Positions 1 through 11,339 of a DNA stretch of 64,000 bases are shown piece by piece (position 1 is the stretch's first letter; each line of letters opens with the position of its first letter). The notes below the pieces were generated by a model. That model was given only the letters and a program-made list of their open reading frames with translations, was not told where the DNA came from and searched no databases. This DNA comes from Carettochelys insculpta. Lineage: Eukaryota > Chordata > Testudines > Carettochelyidae. A program made the translations under genes and the position numbers. Where the stretch lies: positions 10,664,001 through 10,728,000 of the forward strand of contig NC_134161.1 in NCBI RefSeq assembly GCF_033958435.1, read 5' to 3'.

Positions 1-24
1 AGCATTGAGCCTCTGCTCTATGAA

Positions 25-235
25 GTGGGGACTAGTGGTTAGAACTTGGCAGTGGAACTCTGGGCTTGGCAGTGGATGGCTGTGGGGCAGGCAGATATAC
101 GGTAGGGAGCGTAGTTTAGAGCAAAGGGGAAACGAGGATGTGGGGAGGGGAGTGTGGAGTCTGTTCCTCTCTCCTCCACTGTTTTATGGCATGACCTTGG
201 GCAAGTCTCAACCATTTTGTGCAACAATCTACTCT
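25..235 (+). repeat. Degraded MIR-type SINE pieces
   Basis: Two short stretches resemble the sense strand of MIR: 'actagtggttagaac' near 32 and 'gaccttgggcaagtctcaac' near 191. The second is the hallmark 'tgaccttgggcaa' of the MIR core. The middle is too diverged to align by eye, so this may be two fragments. Confidence 0.4.
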
Positions 236-262
236 GCTTTCCAAGCAGTCCGTCCCCACAAG

Positions 263-506
263 TAGGGGTGTTAACCATAACTGGTTAACCCACCCTTGTT
301 CACTAACTCTGGTGGTGGCCAGTCACACAGGCTAGCCCTTGCTGTGATGGGGCCAGTGGGCAGGGCAGAGGGACCCTGCAGCCATGTTGGGGCCAGTGGT
401 GGGGATGCATGGTTGCAGCAGGGCTGGGTGGCAGGCTGGATAGCAGAATCTAGGTTCAAACAGTTAAGTGCTGCTTCTAATTGGTTAAGGGTTGTAACAT
501 CCCTGG
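263..506. mobile_element. Short non-autonomous DNA transposon with inverted ends
   Basis: The left end reads 'taggggtgttaacc'. The reverse complement of the right end reads 'cagggatgttacaaccc', so the ends form an imperfect inverted repeat. Both ends also carry a 'ggttaa' motif. The element is about 244 bp with no coding capacity. A related copy lies near 4590-4816. The superfamily is probably hAT, but no clear target-site duplication was seen. Confidence 0.5.
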
Positions 507-584
507 GCTCTTCCGGCTGGAGAGAAGCTCCAGAAGGGATCCAGGGCAGTCATTAAGTCTGCCCCCTATGCTGAGGCATGCACA

Positions 585-655
585 AGTGAATCTAGACCAT
601 CCCTGACAGGTGTCTGGCCAACCTGCTCTCAAGCCTTTTGCGCTGATTAGCCCTT
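585..655 (-). mobile_element. CR1 LINE 3' fragment
   Basis: The segment 'atctagaccatccctgacag' and what follows is the same antisense CR1 tail sequence seen at 5243-5345, where it is interrupted by an insertion. Here the target octamer 'atctagac' (590-597) is uninterrupted, so this serves as an empty-site reference for that insertion. Confidence 0.6.
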
Positions 656-2384
656 TGCCTCTTGCCCTGCCTCGACTAGACATGGAGCATATGAACGTGT
701 GCAGTTCACCACCCCCATGCTGCACTGAAGTCTGAGTCATTTCATCAGCTCCCAAAAACCCCATTGCTCACCATCCTTCACCAGTGCCTGTCAGACCTTG
801 GAATTACTCCAAACCCCATTGTGGGGTGACATGGATAAAGGTGCTGCAGCAACCACTGCCTTTCAGCCAAGAGACAGAGGAGGGAACCTGGCAGCCATCC
901 AGGGAATTTATTAACCAAAGTCTCAGCCCCAGGAAAGAAGGCAGAGATTCAATTAACTCAGCAGCGCAGACCGTGTCCTGCTGTGAGTGCCGAGTGCATT
1001 GGACATGAAACTGCAGAATGCAGCCCAGGGATTTCACTGTATGGATGGGGGCAGGCCAGCCCCTGCTTTGCTTCTTGTCCGTCATACCCCCAGGTCTGGC
1101 CCCTAATGCTCAGGGTGTGACTTACCTGAACCAGCCTGACCTGCTGGGATGATTGGGTGTGAAGTGACACCTGTTGGTGGAGGTGAGACAGTGACCTGCC
1201 CCATGGTCTGCACATGGAGCAGAAAGGGCTCTGAGTAGCAGTGCCAAGCTGATAACTCTGCATGGGATATGGTTGTCTTCTGGCGGTGACACCAGTAGCT
1301 ACAATCCACTGCCAGCAGGGCTGATTCCCCAATGACCTCCTGGACCTGGATGGTGATGGTTCAAAGCGCTGTGGAAAAACACAGGGGGCGTGGGAGCTCT
1401 GCAGCTCCTGGGCTCAAATAGTCCCTGTGTGTTGCCTGAGCTGGCACCTTTAGTTAGTAATCAGTGAGAACTTGCCTCCAGAAGAACCCTGGGGCTGCCT
1501 TGGGTCACCCAGGGAACGCTGCCTCCTGTGAACCTGGTACTGGCAGTGCTCATATGCTGCAGCAGCTGGAATGGCCCTGCTCACGTCAGCCCTCTGTAAA
1601 CCAGCCAGGCTGCTGGAGAGCTTTGAGCCCCTGGGAACCTGGGTGTGTCCCTAACTGGGAGGGATTTGCATGGGGAATTCTCTGGAAACACCCAACTGCA
1701 ACCTGAGAACAGAGCCTGTGGTGGAGTGGGAATTTGTCTCTAATTGTCTTAGGGAGTTTGCTTTGCTGTCTGTCCCGCCAATAACTACGCTAAGTCTGTG
1801 ATGACACTGCCAATAGCCTCTTGCCTAGGAGAGCTCCTGGGGCTTCCAAGGCTTCCCCCTCAGCAGGGTGCAGGGAGGTATGCCAGGGTCTGTTTGGGGA
1901 AGGAGAGCCAGAGAGGTGGGGAATCTCATCTGGCCGGGGCAGGGTGTATCTTTAGCAGAGGAAAGGAAGTGACAGCCCAACTCATTGCACATCCCTTCAC
2001 ACGCTTGCAGGGTTAACTAACAGTAGCAGGCCTGGTGCCTTTTGTGAGTGTTCCCATTTGCTGCTTGTGAACAACTTCTTTTCCTTGCCAAGTCTCAGCT
2101 CCACATGATGGTTTACAGATGGTGCCAAAAAATCCTCTCCCAAAGCTGCAACGACAAGCCCTGCAGGGGGATCTCTCCCCATTTGTGTGGACGGCTTCTT
2201 TCCCCCACTTGTTGTGGTATTTGGATATATGTCCCTTCATGTTTTGCATGTGATGGTGTGTATACAAGCACAGACTCTAATTGGTGTGGCAAGTCACCCA
2301 GAGAGCTCTCAGCCCGATGTGCTGGTGCTGTACATATATAGTGAAGGACAGAATGTGCCCCCCAGTGTTTGACCATTTCAATAG
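656..2384. other. No recognisable gene or repeat
   Basis: Moderately GC-rich sequence with only short unsupported reading frames. The one item of note is a perfect splice-donor match on the minus strand at 1120-1128, described among the findings. Confidence 0.5.
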
Positions 2385-2505
2385 TCAGATGATAAAGGAT
2401 TGTGCCATTTTACAGGGTAAGTGATTTTCCCCAGGGCACCCAGGAACTTAGTGGCAGAGCTGGGACCTGAATCTAGATCTGCTGGTTTTTTAAACCATGA
2501 GCTCA
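2385..2505 (-). repeat. MIR SINE fragment, antisense
   Basis: Reads 'ccattttacagggtaagtg', then 'tagtggcagagctgggacct' and 'gaatctagatctgctgg'. This is the reverse complement of the MIR core with its typical 'cagagctgggacctgaa' signature. Confidence 0.7.
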
Positions 2506-2679
2506 TCTTCCCTCCTGTGCTCAGAAGTGCACATGGAGTCCAGGCAGGGCCCAGTAGGGCTTAATGGAATGATACAGCAGTCTCCTCTGCTGCCTGCCCA
2601 ATTATCCTCCAGGTAGAGCAACATACATGGTGGGGGTGGGGGGAGGGAATTCACTTAAAATTTAGCCTATAGTAAGGTG

Positions 2680-2790
2680 GGCAGCCCAGTGGGCTCAGGG
2701 CCAGAACTCTGGGTTCTGTTCCCTGCACACTCACCAGTGGCCTTAGGCAAGTCTGTTACTTCCATAGCTCAGTTCCCAATTAGTAACCTG
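2680..2790 (+). repeat. MIR SINE fragment
   Basis: Contains 'ctctgggttctgttccc' followed by 'ggccttaggcaagtctgtta', the sense MIR core. Diverged and truncated. Confidence 0.55.
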
Positions 2791-3974
2791 TAGAAGACTA
2801 CAGTTTATGGAACCCCTGGGATGAAAAGCACTGTTAAAACCAAGGGATGGACAAGCCAGCAGAGCATAGCAGTGGCCCACAGGGGTGTGCAGTGGTGGAG
2901 GATAGAGGAACGAGAGTGCCTGTGGAGGTGACTGACGCACAAGCAAAAGGAACAGAACAACTCAGCAGGGCTGGATTCAAAGGCGAGGGAGCCAAGCAGC
3001 TGTGTGGCGGAGAGAGCAAACCAATTATGGCATCAGACAAAGCCTGTGCTCAGCACCCGCCAGGGCTGTCTCCCAACCGAAATCCACCCACTGAAAGGAA
3101 GAGAGAATCCACATCAGCACAAGGGATTAAAAATATCCCGTCCCCGCCTCAACTCGTTGGCTGGGTTCCCAGTGAGTCAGCACTTCTGGGGGCGCACGCC
3201 CTCGCTTGCATGCACCCCGGCAGCTGGGCTGTGAGTAACAGGGGAGCCAGTGAGGCAACATGTACACCCAAAGGAGGTACGGCCACCTGGCCCTCCACCT
3301 TCCCCCCTCTCCTCTCTTCCCTCAGATCTGCCTCATCCTCTGAGTCATCCCTTCCATCTTGGTGCAGGTGCTAGCAGCTATGGCATGTTCCTGCCTGGCA
3401 CTGCTGCAGAAGGCAGGCCTCTCAGCAGGCCAGCAAGGACCACCCGCATTGAGGTTGGGGAGAAGGTTGGTGGCCCCAGACCCACCCTGTGCTTGCATTG
3501 CTGTTAGTCAGCGCCCAGGCTGTGCTGGGCCCAGCGTGTGGCCCATGGAGCCAGCTGCGTGGCAAGCCCCTGAGCTCAGTGCACAAAGCAGAAGCACTGT
3601 GCAGCCCATGCAGAATTTGGACGTGCGGCCTGTTAACGTTCAGCTTTGTGCTTCCCAGCAAGGTGGGCTGGGCCTGGAACCAGCTCTGGTTGAGGAGTGG
3701 GGAAGTGGCTGCCCTGCTCAGGGTGCAGCTTGGAGAGCTTCCATGCCAGCATGTATCCACCTCCCCTCAGCTGGCTTCCTCCTCTTCTCTTCCTGTTCTT
3801 CCCCATCTCTGGCTGAACATCTTCCTCTTGCTTTTCCTCATCCCTCCAGTCCTTCCCTGTCTCTGGGAGCCACACCCTGGTCCTGTTGGAAGGCCAGGAC
3901 TTGAATGGCATCAAAAGTAGAACTAGACACCTTCATGGAGGTTGGGCCAATCAGTGGCTCTTAGCCAGGCTGGG
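2791..3974. other. Unique-looking GC-rich sequence
   Basis: No repeat family recognised. The overlapping open frames on both strands are rich in Ala, Ser, Pro and Leu, as expected of GC-rich non-coding DNA, and none resembles a known domain. Confidence 0.4.
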
Positions 3975-4165
3975 AAGGAACAGTGTCCCCCACCTCTGTT
4001 TGTCAGAGGCTGGAAACATGACAGGAGAGGGATCAGTCAGTGACTGCCTGTTCCAGCCACTCCCTCTCGGGAATCTGGCGTTGGCCACTGTTGGAAGACA
4101 GGATGCTGGGCTAGATGGACCTTTGGTCTCCCCCAGTATAGCTGTTCTTTTGTTCTTCCACTCCT
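3975..4165 (+). mobile_element. CR1-type LINE 3' end
   Basis: The 3' end reads 'gctgggctagatggaccttt' followed by 'ggtctcccccagtatagctg' and 'ttcttttgttctt', the characteristic terminus of a common sauropsid CR1 lineage. The body ('cagaggctggaaacatgaca') matches the reverse complement of 16345-16640, so the family is supported by a second copy in this window. Confidence 0.8.
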
Positions 4166-4589
4166 CCAGCTGTCTCCCAGGCCAGGTCTAGGCTGGGCAT
4201 CCATTGCCCTGGTGGAGCAATCCAGGCAGTAGGCTGCCCAGTGCTCCCTGGGGTGGGGTGGGGGGCAGTTTGTAGTGATGTGACTTAGTCTGGCTCTGCC
4301 CTGTGAAACAAGCATGCCTGGTAAAACTGTTGGAAGGCTTGATTTAGTTTTAATGAGAGCTGGGAGAAGCCAAACAGATCCAGACATGTTTACTCTATGG
4401 GTGTTTGTCACGATGGCTGTGTCTGACCCCTCTCAACTCTGTTGGAAGGAGCACATGAAAACAACCAGCAGAGCAGACTTGGGAACCAAGTTCTTGGCAA
4501 AATCAGGCCCTGTGGTGGTTGCTATTTGTGGTTTCTTTGTGTTTAAGCCCCCAACTCCTGGAGTCGGGTGACAAAGTAGGGGAGAATCT

Positions 4590-4816
4590 CTACTTGCATT
4601 AAAGTAGGTTGTCGGTACTGATGTTAAAATAGTGAACTTGTTAAAGGATAGTGCTTAATTGGTTAACTGTTTTAACATAAAGGCCTGCTGCCTAGCCCCA
4701 CTGTTACTGCGGGATCCCACTGCCTGGCCTGCTGGCCCTTCCATGATCATGGCTGCTCCAAGCAGTGAAGCATGTTTACCAGAATAGTTACTGGTTAATC
4801 ATTCAACATCCCTAAT
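4590..4816. mobile_element. Non-autonomous DNA transposon related to 263-506
   Basis: The right end reads 'ggttaatcattcaacatccc', whose reverse complement begins 'gggatgttgaatgattaacc', similar to the left end of the element at 263. The left part carries 'cttaattggttaactgtttt', like the inner right part of that element. Exact left boundary uncertain. Confidence 0.4.
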
Positions 4817-4879
4817 TGTGAGCTTGATGGCCATGGAAATGTGACCCCTGATGGCTCATACCCTCAGAAGGTAGAGAAA

Positions 4880-5345
4880 TAGGACCCATCATAGACTGGA
4901 ACTGGAAGGAACCTCCAGAGCTCATCAAACCCACGCCCCTGCCCTCATGGCAGGATAGGGCACCATGTAGATCAGTGTTTCTTTAACTGTTTGAGACCAC
5001 AGAAAACCAAACAATAATAGTTTGTATGCAGAACACCAATGAAAAAGTTCTTAACTAATATTCTTGTCAGACCAAAAAAGCAAACAACAAAATAACTTAA
5101 GCAGATGTTGTAGCACTGAGGAAGTAACATTGTATTTGGTTTTAAAAACAGAAAATATACTATCAGTGTATAATACCAAAAGAGTGCCAGATGCTCATGG
5201 CACACCTGTGAGCTGTTCTGTGGAACAGTTTGAGAAACACTGATCTAAACCATCCCTGACAGGTATTCATCTACCTTGCTTTTAAGTATCTTCAAAGATG
5301 GAGATTGTGAAGCCTCCCTAGGCATTGGAATGTACTTCTAAAAAA
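4880..5345 (-). mobile_element. CR1 LINE 3' end, antisense, split by an insertion
   Basis: 'atagactggaactggaagga' followed by 'acctccagag' is the antisense CR1 tail. It continues after an insertion as 'catccctgacaggtattcat' and 'gatggagattgtgaagcctc' to about 5345. The inserted block at 4973-5242 is annotated separately. A shorter uninterrupted copy lies at 585-655. Confidence 0.75.
4973..5242. mobile_element. 270-bp non-autonomous hAT element nested in CR1
   Basis: The left end reads 'cagtgtttctttaactgttt'. The reverse complement of the right end reads 'cagtgtttctcaaactgttc', giving 17 matches in 20. CAGTG with a 'ttctcaaa' continuation is the hAT/Charlie terminus. The flanking octamers 'atgtagat' (4965-4972) and 'atctaaac' (5243-5250) are both one or two changes from 'atctagac', the uninterrupted CR1 sequence at 590-597. 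This fits the 8-bp target duplication of hAT elements. No transposase is encoded. Confidence 0.8.
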
Positions 5346-5739
5346 ATCTCATGATCATATAGTTGTGTGGGTAGGAGGGCCGGCTCATGCTGTCTGAGCG
5401 CTGGGCTGCCAGGGCTGCATTTGTGGATGTTGGGCACTGAGGAAATCTGCTAAATCTCTCCCAGCAGGAAGGCCGTTGCTCCAGGGTGCTCTGCGCAGGG
5501 GGCATGTTACAAGTTACAAACGGGAGGGAACTGAGAACAAGGACATCCAAGCGGAACATCAGAGATCCTCCTGCCAGTGAGACTGACTGAGCTGAGATCC
5601 CCCTTTTCATGGGGGCAGGGGCAATGACAGCTGTATTGCTTGGACTCCAACTGGAGTAAGTGCTAAACATACAACAGGGTGGTGCTGAGAACTGGCAGTA
5701 AGGGGCAGGGTAGAGAGGCCCTAATTCCTAGACCTTCAG

Positions 5740-6245
5740 GCCACCAGGGGCCATCTAGTTTGACTTTTCCTGGAATGCTGCTCTGGAGGAAGTCAGCCAG
5801 TTACCCTGGACTGAGCCAGTAATGAGTGTTTGGCTGCAGCCTGTCCTCTGAAAGGCATCAGGTCCTGATGTAGTTTGTCCTGCTCTGTGGAGGTTCTTCT
5901 CCCACCCTCAGTACAGAGATTCCTCCACGTCCCTGGGGAATCTGTTCCCAAGGTTAACCACCTTCACGGGTAACCCAAGTGGACCTAAGTCATTCTAACT
6001 TGCATTTCTCTGGCTTCAGCTTCCAGCCTTTGCTTGTTCTGCCTGCCTCTGCTCTGTTAGAGTCCTCCTAGAGGCCCAGCAGTGTCTCTTGGGAAAGATG
6101 TGTGTACGCTACGGTTAAGTCACCTCAATTGGTTTGGTAAAACTGCTTGGGTTCCTTCACTCTCTCCCCAGGAGGAATGTCCTCCAGCCCTTGGGTGGCT
6201 CTTCTCTGCCTTCTCTCCAATTTTTCACTCTCATGGATCTCTGGC
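5740..6245 (-). mobile_element. L3-like (CR1 clade) LINE 3' end, antisense
   Basis: Starts at 'ggccatctagtttgactttt' and runs through 'gagattcctccacgtccctg', 'ttaaccaccttcacgggtaa' and 'gtggctcttctctgccttct'. This is the antisense order of the L3/CR1 post-RT region: the coding-strand complements of 'ggaacaattt', 'tccaatggctggaa' and 'gatgatcac'. A sense copy of the same family lies at 52860-54095. Confidence 0.65.
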
Positions 6246-7335
6246 TTCAGGTGTTAGGAGGAGCTGCTCCCTCAGCATCCAAGCGCCACCTTCCCCCTTC
6301 TAGAATCTTTTTTTTTTCAGGTTCAGAAAGCCTGAGTTTATCTCCCCTGCCTGGGCTGCCTGTCACTCTGGATCCAGACTCTCCTCCCCATGTCTGCCTT
6401 GTACCCAGCTTTCTTTGGCTTTTTAAACAGTCCAACTCATGGATGCAAGAGGAGAAGTCCAGGCAGCACCTGATGTCTTCCCCAACCTGCTTTGTTTTCA
6501 TTCCCCCTTTCTGCAGGGCAGACTTTGCTCTCCCTTGCAGTGTCTCTGGCTAAAGCTTGGATCAGAGCACAGAGACCCCACTGGGTCCACGATCTCCCTG
6601 CTGCATTCTCCCCAAGGGTGTGGGGGGGAACTTCCCTCTCCCCACTCACCTCTGCTGCCCCATCCTTAGCCCTGGTGCTCTTGGCTTGTGTTGCTTCTGG
6701 CAGATGAGAGGTCTGCGATTGATGCTCATTGAGACAAGTGATAAAAGGGGAGAATTGTGGCAACAGCCAGTGAGAGGAGCATGACAAACAGTTTGTCGGA
6801 AGCCTTTGGAGGGGGAGTGGGGGCTGATGGCACCTGCCCAGCTCTCTGGCTGGGTTTGTCTCTTATGCCAAGTCTGTCCTGAAACTGAGGTGCGGTATGT
6901 GCCGATGTACACTCATCCTCTGCCCCAGCAGCTTCATCCTCCTGGTCTCTTCCAGCCAAACTGCCAGTTAACTATGAGCAGTATTAAATCAGTGCTTTGT
7001 CCCATGGCTTATTTTCATGCAGTCACTAAAGTGTTCACCCTGCCCCAGCCCGTTACATATGGGTTAGCTGAGGCGGCAGCAGAGGCCGCTCTGTCCCTAT
7101 TGGCTCCAGGGGGACAGGCTATTGCAAGAGAGGGTCTAGCTGGCCTCGGTGTTTGTGACTGACTAGCTTTTTGCCCGAGCTGATTCGGAAAGTGCTCTGC
7201 TTGAAATCTTGGGCCCAGCTCCTGTTGTATAGGAGCCCATCACTGCAATCAAGCAGAGTTGGGTTGCGATGAAGAGGGGGGGTGACAGGACTTCATTTCC
7301 TTGGCATGTTGCATGTGGTTCCTACTGTCCTGTAG
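6246..7335. other. No recognisable gene; repeats not identified
   Basis: Pyrimidine-rich stretch with a short T-run near 6308-6318. Short frames on both strands have no supporting features. Confidence 0.4.
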
Positions 7336-7765
7336 TAACAAGTGGTGTGTGCCTCAGTTTCCCTGGGCACAGTATCAGTGTGCTGTTGGTGATGGGAGTT
7401 TTGGTGTGTGAACTTCTCACACAGGTCGTGGGGCTGCACACCATTTGTAACCTAGGTAACCAGGTGACACCTTTCTTCCTGGAGGATAAAGGACAAAGGA
7501 GGGAGGAGGGGCCTGGCTGGTTTGAACTAGAATGGGCAGTTGAACTGGGGAATCTCAGCTAACCTGAAAGGGAGGCCAGGGTCCCAGCTTGTGGGGAGGG
7601 GGGGGACTCTCCTTAAGGTGGACTGTGCTGACTGCTGCTGGTTTCTGTGCTGACCAGTCTGGTCTACACGGTGTCCCTGACAACTAATAAACCCTCTGAA
7701 TGAGAGTCACACCTGACTGAGGGTGGGGTGCAGGGCCTGGTGTCCCCCCATGCTCTGACATAGGT
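7336..7765 (+). repeat. Possible LTR fragment with poly(A) signal
   Basis: The segment ends in 'ctgacaactaataaaccctc' and 'tgagagtcacacctgactga', with an AATAAA signal at 7686-7691. This resembles the R/U5 region of sauropsid LTR retroelements. A weaker look-alike ('gggtggggcctggggactcc', preceded by 'ctgaatgag') occurs at 13990-14060. No internal gag or pol sequence is visible, so it would be a solo or partial LTR. The class is uncertain. Confidence 0.3.
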
Positions 7766-7884
7766 GCCTACATGTGGGTGTTGGTGTGGGCATGGGAGAC
7801 CCATTGGAATGTCTTTCAGGTCCCAGTTGCCTGGTGCTCAGAGCTTCTCACAGCTCAGCCCTCAGTCTGTATGTGGACTATTGT

Positions 7885-8055
7885 TTGTGTAGCCCAACTG
7901 ACTTAGAGGCTGTGGGCAGGGCCCCACTGTAGCAGGGAGAGTGCACAAATACAGCAAGGGACAGTCCTTGCCCTGAAGAAGGGAGTCTAAACAGATGGGG
8001 CTGGGGCAGGACACATAGGCCAAGAGGCGGAACAAGACTGACAAGGTCACCACAG
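7885..8055. repeat. Ancient SINE-like fragment
   Basis: 'gggacagtccttgccctgaa' and 'gaagggagtctaaacagatg' resemble a widespread sauropsid interspersed repeat whose consensus includes 'cagtccctgccccaaagagc'. Family assignment from memory. Confidence 0.35.
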
Positions 8056-8129
8056 TTCCCTATAAGCCGAGTGCTTGGGTGGCACCCAGGAGAGGTTTGA
8101 TTAACGGAGCCCCCAGAGTTGGCATCATG

Positions 8130-8205
8130 CGTTCCTATAGGTGGTGCACATAAAATTTATTCTGCCCATGGATGGAAAAAAGTTAGAGGGAACCTTGAAG
8201 TTCAC
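8130..8205 (-). repeat. Copy of a dispersed family also at 21.3, 33.0 and 51.8 kb
   Basis: 'gcacataaaatttattctgc' followed by 'ccatggatggaaaaaagtta' is the reverse complement of the 'ttttttccatccatgtgcag' head of the copy at 51785. Only this head part is present. Confidence 0.6.
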
Positions 8206-8399
8206 CCTGCTTTTTCTTTATAGGAATTTCATGTGGTGCCAGGTGATCACACAGCACTACAAGGAACGCAGATAGAGCTGTGTAAGGGTGACTGCTGTAA
8301 CAGGTTGGTCATTCAAGACCTGATGAGCAGAAGTGAATGACTTCCACCCTGGGGACAGGGCTTGTGCCTTAAGGTTAATTAGTTCCTGCAATGGGACAA

Positions 8400-8562
8400 A
8401 GATCCCTGAGTTCTCCTCCTCATGTGATGCCTCAGTTTCCCTATCTGTAAAATGGAATAATGGGATGCTTACTAGCTGCCCAAGGCCAGTTCTGAAACTT
8501 AGCATTTGTAAAGTGCTTGGTGATCCCCAACTGGAAAGCACTGTGCAACTGCTGGATTATTG
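8400..8562 (+). repeat. MIR SINE
   Basis: Nearly canonical: 'gcctcagtttccctatctgt' then 'aaaatggaataatgggatgc' and 'tttgtaaagtgcttggtgat', ending 'ggaaagcactgt'. This is the best-preserved MIR in the window. Confidence 0.85.
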
Positions 8563-9135
8563 TGCAATGGCACAGAGGATACGTCCCACATTATAGGATT
8601 CTGGTTTATAATTAATGTCTTCCACGGAGGAGCACAGTTGTTCTCAGGGCAGTTGCAATACAGCCTTCCGAGGGGGAACTCACAATTTGAAATATGAGTG
8701 AGCCCAACTCTGCCAGAGCCATATCCAGTAGCACTGTAATGTGCAGAACAACATGTCTGCTCTGGGACAAGCTGCACACTAATCCAGCGGGGCCCTGAGA
8801 CCTCAAGCAGTGAGTTAAGGCGCAAACCAGAAAAACAAGCAGCTGCCATAAACGCTGCCCACCACTTGAAATGAAGATGCAGAGGGTGGGAAATATGTCC
8901 TTCTGTGGAATACTCCTGCAACCCTGTGTTCAGGTCTCTGCCTCCCCTCCTTCCCCAAAATATACTGAAAATGGGGAGGCATTTTGAAGAAGAGCATGGA
9001 AATGGCCAAGGGAGAATGAAATGAGCAAGAGGTTGGCTGCATAGCAAGTATCTGAACACATGAAGGGTTCGAAAAGCAAAGGGAGAGGTGAATAACAGGG
9101 TGCTTACAGCACTCGGAGTAAGGTTGGTCTTGTGC
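8563..9135. other. No recognisable gene or repeat
   Basis: A 186-codon minus-strand frame (8499-9059) spans this stretch and the end of the MIR at 8400-8562. It resembles no family I know. No splice or promoter context distinguishes it. Confidence 0.4.
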
Positions 9136-9139
9136 TCAC

Positions 9140-9400
9140 AACACTAGGCTGGCACTCGGGGAAATCCGGTCTTCAGTTCCTACCTCTGACAGACTTTCCT
9201 GTGTTACCTTGGGCATGCCAGTCCCCTTGCGCCTCACTTCTCCCCTGAAAATGGGGAAGTGCTCAATTTCCCCCCAACACCTTTTGGATATGTTGTACGT
9301 TACTTCACAAACTCCTCAGCTGAGTTTGGGGCTCTGGAGTATTTGGTGCTGTACACATCTCATAAGACAGCACCAGCACATCACAGCTGAGGCTAACAGA
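9140..9400 (+). repeat. MIR SINE
   Basis: 'cttcagttcctacctctgac', then 'tgttaccttgggcatgccag', 'gcgcctcacttctcccctga' and a diverged 3' part 'ggtgctgtacac'. Sense-oriented and diverged. Confidence 0.65.
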
Positions 9401-9559
9401 CCAATAACGAATAATAGGCAGTGCCAGGGTGGGGATCTATGAGTAGTGGGATGGCATTAGGAAAGAGCAATGCAGACTGAACTTGAGAGAGGAAGTTCCA
9501 ACAGATTTTACTGGTGTGTGAAGAGCCATCTCTGACACATGATGCATTCATGAGATTCT

Positions 9560-9650
9560 TGGATCTACTTTACAGACTGAGAAACTGAGCCATCTAGCTG
9601 AGAAGGGACATACCAGAAGTCAGATTCTTCAGAAGAGCCCAGCTGCCACA
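9560..9650 (-). repeat. MIR SINE fragment, antisense
   Basis: 'tttacagactgagaaactga' followed by 'gccatctagctgagaaggga' and 'ccagaagtcag' is the reverse-complement MIR core. Confidence 0.55.
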
Positions 9651-11339
9651 GAGGTACTAAAATATGTTGGTGGTGGTCCAGCAGTGGAGTGAAGGGCTTG
9701 GAAATCTCCCTTACAGAGGGACCTAACAGGGAGTTGAGCTCTGGAAAACCTCTGTCAGCAGGAGCAGTATCCTATGTGATGTCTGTGACCTGTAGATCAG
9801 GCTTTTGGCCAGGCCGTGTCCCAGGGAAATGATCAAGGCCCAGCTTTTAGTCTCATAGCATAAGCCTGAATCCACCGAGCCAGACTGACTCACTGTCCTG
9901 GGTTGCTTTTTGGCTGGGTAGAGTTGCTCGCTGATGCCCAGGAGTCACAACAGGTGGGACCATTCTTGATCCAACCCCTAGGAGGGACTGTTGTGTAGAA
10001 TCTTAGTGGCTTGGGATGGACTGTGTGATTCCATGAGATGGTTCACCAGCTGTGCTGTGCCCTTGCAGCCTGTCAGCATGCATCTTGTGCTCCTTGCTCT
10101 GGGGAGGAGCTGGGAAGGAGTTTCTGCAGAGGGAGCTTGAGGCTGCGTCCGAGAGCTCCTGCATTGATCCACAGCCAGGGTCAGGGCAAGCTCAGGTGTC
10201 TGTGCTTGTTGTCCAGGCTAATCCTAAAGGCTAGCCCCACGGAGGCGATTCTTGGGCTCCCTCAAGCGTGTGTTATGTTAGCAGCAGGATGGGATCAGCT
10301 GCTGTTTATGGACTATAAATGGACTGGTTTGTTTTAGAAAGATGCACCCTACTGTTCACCTCACTCCTCCCGTGGGAACAGCACAGGGTAATGTATTGTT
10401 TCCATAGCAGGAAGCAGACAAACAGGAAAATGTGGTTGGGCTGTGCTGTGAATGGAGGTCTGAGCGCAGTGTGGCCAGAAATACTTGTGCTGGCTTTCAT
10501 CTCTGCCAGTGCTGGTGACAAGAATAGCAAAGGTGTGGTGGCACAAATTACATGCAGGTTAAATGCCCAGTACGACCCTGACGGGCATCCCGGGGACACG
10601 CATGGGTTTGCCTGCCCTGCCAGCATCCAGGCTGATCTGGCTTCATTAACACAGCACTGAAGCGTACACTACTTTGCTATGCCTTCTTTTGCCATCTTGC
10701 ATACTGTAATTGACACCCCGTCCCCATGGCAATAGCCTCCTTTTTCCAGGGGTCCCCAAATGCTGCATCATCGCTGTGCTGCCGCTGAGTTGAATGGCGC
10801 AATGCTTTTTCTGCAACCCTCCCAGCGCTGTTGATAAAGGGGTGAGAACTGACTTGCACTGTGGGAATGAGACCTGGAAGGAGTAATGGTGCAGCCTCTG
10901 ATGGCTAATGAGCACGCAGCTCAGCTGGTGCTTTCCTGTCTTGACCCATCCTTCCTGTGGGGGGACCATGCACCTCCCTGGCTCTGCCAGTGCACCTCAG
11001 TCCTAGCTCTGCCACTGCACCTGAACCCTGTCCTCTAGTCCCTTCCCCTGCCACCCAAACTCTGCCAAAGCTCATCTGTGCTGCAGGGCACCTGCTGCCT
11101 TCCTAGCTGCACCCACCTCCTCTACTCTGCCCATGCACCTCAGTCCTCACCCACAGCAGCCTCTGCTGTTCCAGTACTGGCCCTGGGCACAGAGTGGATT
11201 CTCCTGGAGCATTACACTGCTATTGTGTCCTCACTCAGCATGGGTCTCCGCTGCCCTGTGCTGCATAGAGTCTTTCAGACCAGTGAAAGAGGGCATCAAG
11301 CACTCAGCAAGGATTTGGCAACTCCTGAAAGTTGATCCA
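9651..11339. other. No recognisable gene or repeat
   Basis: Unique-looking sequence. A cysteine- and leucine-rich frame near 10319-10660 has no domain and no supporting context. Confidence 0.4.

Noticed and set aside
3359..3904. 181-codon + strand frame
   Set aside because: Overlaps several long frames on both strands in GC-rich DNA. No domain and no splice context.
8499..9059. 186-codon minus-strand frame
   Set aside because: Its end runs into the MIR at 8400-8562 and no protein family is recognisable.
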